This document shows, one piece after another, positions 59,840 through 64,000 of a stretch of DNA of 64,000 bases. Source of the stretch: Pelobates cultripes (Eukaryota > Chordata > Amphibia > Anura > Pelobatidae); the NCBI GenBank assembly GCA_933207985.1, contig OW240915.1, positions 273,835,779 through 273,899,778 on the forward strand, read 5' to 3'. Both the position numbers and the translations under genes were made by a program. How positions within the stretch are numbered: position 1 is the stretch's first letter; every line of letters starts with the position of its first letter. The notes under the pieces were generated by a model. That model did no database searches, was not told the origin of the DNA, and saw only the letters and a list, made by a program, of their open reading frames with translations.

Positions 59840-61018
59840 TATCACATTAAGGGCTCACTATACCAGGACTCAGACATATATTTACTATATTACATTAAGG
59901 GCTCACTATACCAGGACTCAGACATATATTTACTATATTACATCAAGGGCTCACTATACCAGGACTCAGACATATATTTACTATATTACATTAAGGGCTC
60001 ACTATACCAGGACTCAGACATATATTTACTATATTACATCAATGGCTCACTATACCAGGACTCAGACATATATTTACTATAGTACATCAATGGCTCACTA
60101 TACCAGGACTCAGACATATATTTACTATATTACATCAAGGGCTCACTATACCAGGACTCACATATTTACTATATTACACCAAGGGCTCACTATACCAGGA
60201 CTCACATATTTACTATATTACATTAAGGGCTCACTATACCAGGACTCGCATATATTTACTATATTACATCAAGGGCTCACTATACCAGGACTCAGACATA
60301 TATTTTCTATATTAGATCAAGGGCTCACTATACCAGGACTCAGACATATATTTACTATATTACATTAAGGGCTCACTATTTCAGGGCTCATGACATATTT
60401 ACTATATTACATCAAGGGCTCACTATACCAGGGTTCACATACTATAATATATTAAGAGCTCATTATAACAGGGCATGGACACATTCACTATATCAGATCA
60501 AGGGCTCACTATACCAGGACTCAGACATATATTTACTATATTACATCAAGATCTCACTATACTAGGGTTCACATACTATAATATATTAAGAGTTCATTAT
60601 ACCAGGACTCAGACATATTCACTATATCAGATTAAGTGTTCACTATACCAGGACCAAGACATATACCAGTATTGCTATATCAGATAAAGGGCTCACTATA
60701 CCTGGACTCAGACACATTCACTATAATATATTAAGAGCTCATAATACCAGGACTCCGACATATAATGTTATATCAGATTAGGGGCTCACTATACCAGAGT
60801 TCACCTTCTATAATATATTAAGAGCTCTTTATAGCAGGGCTCAGACACATTCACTATATCAGATCATGGGCTCACTATTCCAGGACTCAGACATATATTT
60901 ACTATATTACATCAAGGGCTCACTATACTAGGGTTCACATACTATAATATATTAAGAGCTCATTATAACAGGACTCAGACATATAATGCTATATCAGATT
61001 AAGGGCTCACTATATCAG
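59840..61018. repeat. 48-bp tandem satellite array, about 25 units
   Basis: The unit reads AAGGGCTCACTATACCAGGA followed by a CTCAGACATATATTTACTAT segment. It repeats at exactly 48 bp from 59845 to about 60150, then decays into 42-48 bp variants with inserted segments up to 61018. Because 48 is a multiple of 3, it keeps long open frames that are not genes. It starts about 250 bp upstream of the rdh10 TATA-like box. Confidence 0.93.
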
Positions 61019-63727
61019 GATGGCAAATTGTGAGTACACATAAATCTGCATAGAGAACTACCATTTCTCAAATGTGTACAGTAATGTTGGCACTTAGCAA
61101 TTAGTGAAACATGTCTGGAAAGGGTTTGAGAGTTACACTGGAGTCTTTTGAAAGGTACACAATATTCTCCAAGAACATATCTTGGTAAGAAACTTAGCAT
61201 GGTAGAAGGTAGTAAAAAAAAACCAAAAAAAAAAAACCTCTCGTTAAAAGTGAATTTTAGTGAAGATAAAAAGCTGCATGCTTAGATTCACTAAATGGAG
61301 TGAAGAGAGAGAGAGTATTTATTACTGTAAAAAGTATATAATGGGAAAATAATGACATCATAGTTATTCGGTCAAATAATTTATGAATGCCCTCCAGAAC
61401 CTTGTTATTTCACAGAGGTAATAGGCAACAAAAAAATCAGATGTATAAAATAACAAAAGTAAAAACAATTTCAAACTCTACGTGTTTTGTCTGTTGTGTC
61501 AGATTTCATCAGGAGTAAAAAAAAAAAAAACAAGTAATATTCATATAAAGTGCTTCAAAACTTCTGAGAACTAAAGCTGTATTTAAAAGTCCCTCCCGCC
61601 GGCATTTCAAATATTAGATTCCAAGAAATAAAACCCCCACTAATCTCAGGCAGGCCAGTAAATGTATGTCCCAGTGCTGTACAATGTTATTGCAATATCA
61701 TGATTTTTAATGTCAAGTTTTAAACCCAACATACTGCACAGCATTGAAATAATATCTTATATATAAAATCATATTTACTGAACAGGTAAAACGTGATTTC
61801 AGAGCGTATACTGTATAATAGGTAAGGCCTCTATCAGTGTCCCTCACTCCGCATTATGCTCGTGTTGTGTAACAAGGCTCATAGAGGGGCTGTGTATGAA
61901 GAGCAATTTGGGGAGAAATTTTAAAAGTGACAATCATGGAAATGGATCTGGTGTTATATAATTGCCATAGAACTGACGTTCATACATCAATTAGAGTGTG
62001 TTTTGTAACAAGCCATACCGAAAATTTATATTGTGTAACAGAATGCTTAGCATTTAAGTGTTGTATAACAAAAGTCACAATGTATTTTCAAATATATATT
62101 ATAAATACACACAAACTTGTATTGTGTCAGTCATGTGCGTATCTGTATCGTCTACGAAATAAATAATGCGTTCAGACGTAACATCTAAGATTGAGAATAC
62201 ATCATGTGCCCTACAGGGCTTGCAATTATTGGCCAAGTTCTGTTTCAGAGGGGTATGTTCACTTTTTATGTTCACGTCAGGACACCTATATGTTAACTAG
62301 CCCCACCTTGCAGAGATCACACAATGAAGAGTTGGCTGTCTTATTAATCACAGTGATGAAATAAATAGGTAGCATGGTTCACTGAATACTATAAAATTAC
62401 AAGTCTGCTGTTTTTTTATTGTATGTTTAAATACAGAACAGTATTTAATTGAAATCTGAATGGCACATTTTAGGACAAAATAGCGAAGATAGGACAATAT
62501 TGGAGTCTGGAAATCTTTCCAAACCAGCAATTGTTACTGAAGATTTTAAAATGTAGTCCTCAATTCACTTAAATTTGGTGTTAAGTGAATAAGCCCCTTA
62601 AGAAACCAGATTGTTATGATGACAAAGTGTAACATTTGCATCCATAAGGGTTAACTAAAAATGGCTTATTATAGTCAAAATGTTGGTTAGGCAAATAAAT
62701 ATTCTCAACATCTGAAATTAATGTAGAATGGAGAGGCCAGACAACTGTGCAAAATATATCTAGGCGTTAGCAATCAATGTTTGATAAGCAATGACTTGAA
62801 CAATATAAGACAAAATAGGTTAACAATATAATAGTGAATAAACCCATCAGAATGGGTAAAAATGTCTCATTCATTCAGAGTAGAGAAGAAGGAGTTTTGG
62901 CCATAGCTGCAGTGTACCTTGTATTTCTATACTCTATTATTATGCTAGGATGATGCACACACCAATCTCACTTGGCTTTCATTACTCCATTAAGTGGTGT
63001 GCATCTATCATTCTGCATATTTAAAGTTGAGCGGGTGCAGCAGGAAATCAATTTTTATACCAAAATGTTCTATAAAACCATAACAGAGCACGATAAATAT
63101 GTGTAATATAACTTGGAATAACACTGTTTATTGACTCTTTAAATACAGCTACATGGCACGCTGCTCTTAAGGGTCTAAAACATAAGGCATAGGTGTAAAA
63201 TGTATATTATAAAAAACAAAGGACATTTAACAGGACAGCTTGATACTGGAGGGGTATGTGGAAATTGGCATTGTCTATGAGAGTGGTTCATGACCACTGG
63301 GCTGGGACACAATATTGGGCTTCAGTATATCTGCAATGGTTGAACTACCGGCACACCATATGTTTCAGGCCTCAGATCAGTACCCAGTAAATGTAACATC
63401 ACTACATTCCCCAGTGCAAAGGAGACCTCTCTAACACAGGAAAACAACTAATAAAGGTGTTTTGAAGAACATATTGTTATATATTATGTTACAGATGAAG
63501 AATGGATAACTGAGCTAATATTAAAATTGGAAAATGTTTCACCAAGCAGTCCTAGTACAACATTGAAACTGTAGTGGTTATGGTGCAAACATTATTTTGG
63601 GTCTATTACTCTGATTTGTGTCAAATATCCAAAGGGGTTTGACAAAAATCTTGATGGTGTGGTTTCTGCCTATGTTTTCCAGGGCAGTATAGCTTTGATG
63701 ACCAAGACTGTTATTTGATGTATATCT
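61019..63727. other. No gene seen
   Basis: AT-rich sequence upstream of the 48-bp array. Short A runs only. No splice-bordered conserved frame or element end recognised. Confidence 0.4.
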
Positions 63728-63925
63728 TTAATGTACCATAGTTTTCCTAAGCCCTTCGAAGGCCCCTGCAGGGACATGGATGTCCCGAGCGCGCAGCCCA
63801 AGTACTGTCAGCGACCTTAAGCCAGATGCACACATACTTGTGTCGGTGAGGTGATCTTCTGACGAGGTTGCAGCAAGATCATTATCTACAGAAGAAAGCT
63901 TTGAACATTTAGCCTGCCGGAACAC
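63728..63925 (-). other. Unrecognised open frame near the window end
   Basis: A minus-strand frame of about 65 codons, less AT-rich than its surroundings, with a Ser/Asp-rich part (SSVDNDLAATSSEDHLTD) and a C-terminal RARDIHVPAGAFEGL part, ending in TAA. The sequence upstream (to 64000) also looks codon-like. It could be a decayed transposon frame or an exon of an unknown gene; I do not recognise a family. Confidence 0.2.
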
Positions 63926-64000
63926 ATTCCCCCTCTACATTTTTTACCTATCATCAGAAAATCCTCCAGCTCCTTTAATTCTTCACATAAAGAGGATATT

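Noticed and set aside
59756..60368. 108-codon frames with LYYIKGSLYQDSDIY-type repeats
   Set aside because: The 48-bp tandem unit is a multiple of three and has no stop; it is satellite sequence, not a gene.
59056..61018. A CRISPR array
   Set aside because: The repeats are contiguous without unique spacers, and the genome is vertebrate.

Overview
The window reads as vertebrate nuclear DNA, most likely from a frog or toad. The evidence is a split gene with GT-AG introns, interspersed CR1, L2 and L1/Tx1 LINEs, a Tc1-like transposon, many hAT elements, and about 17 short elements bounded by TTAA with ends reading TTAAAGGGACAC, the pattern of the T2/Kolobok elements known from Xenopus. The species cannot be named from the sequence. 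There is no bacterial gene, CRISPR array or operon.

The only host protein gene I can support is rdh10 (retinol dehydrogenase 10) on the minus strand. Its six coding exons lie at 58952-58670, 57416-57175, 44480-44382, 43525-43380, 42787-42656 and 38598-38475. Joined, they give 1026 nt, or 341 codons plus a stop, which is the usual vertebrate RDH10 length. The cofactor motif and the Ser197/Tyr210/Lys214 catalytic set are intact. Its 5' side is a CpG-rich region (about 58.65-59.72 kb) with a TATA-like box, a 40-bp minisatellite and, further upstream, a 48-bp tandem array of about 1.2 kb.

Bases 1-35,000 are mostly mobile DNA. 1-335 is the end of a LINE. 1.09-5.04 kb is an L2 LINE split by a nearly full-coding CR1 LINE. 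5.04-8.43 kb is an L1/Tx1 LINE split by a 1.94-kb insertion that is almost entirely a near-perfect palindrome (6127-7971). 13.8-16.2 kb is a Tc1-like element split by a hAT element. 17.3-22.7 kb is a nest of hAT and T2 elements. 23.6-24.3 kb is a probable old endogenous retrovirus end. 30.2-34.4 kb is a second L2 LINE split by another hAT element. Several hAT elements have different ends but share internal GT-rich minisatellites and core sequence.

From 34.4 to 58 kb, the introns and the 3' flank of rdh10 hold T2 elements, a tRNA-derived SINE, a 153-bp palindrome and Penelope-like fragments. One of these fragments carries a recognisable hammerhead ribozyme core. From 61 to 64 kb I see no gene, apart from one unrecognised short open frame near the end.

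I found no clear new biochemical system. The best candidates for follow-up are the long palindrome, the hAT elements with swapped ends and shared cores, the hammerhead motif in the rdh10 intron, and the two tandem arrays beside the rdh10 promoter.
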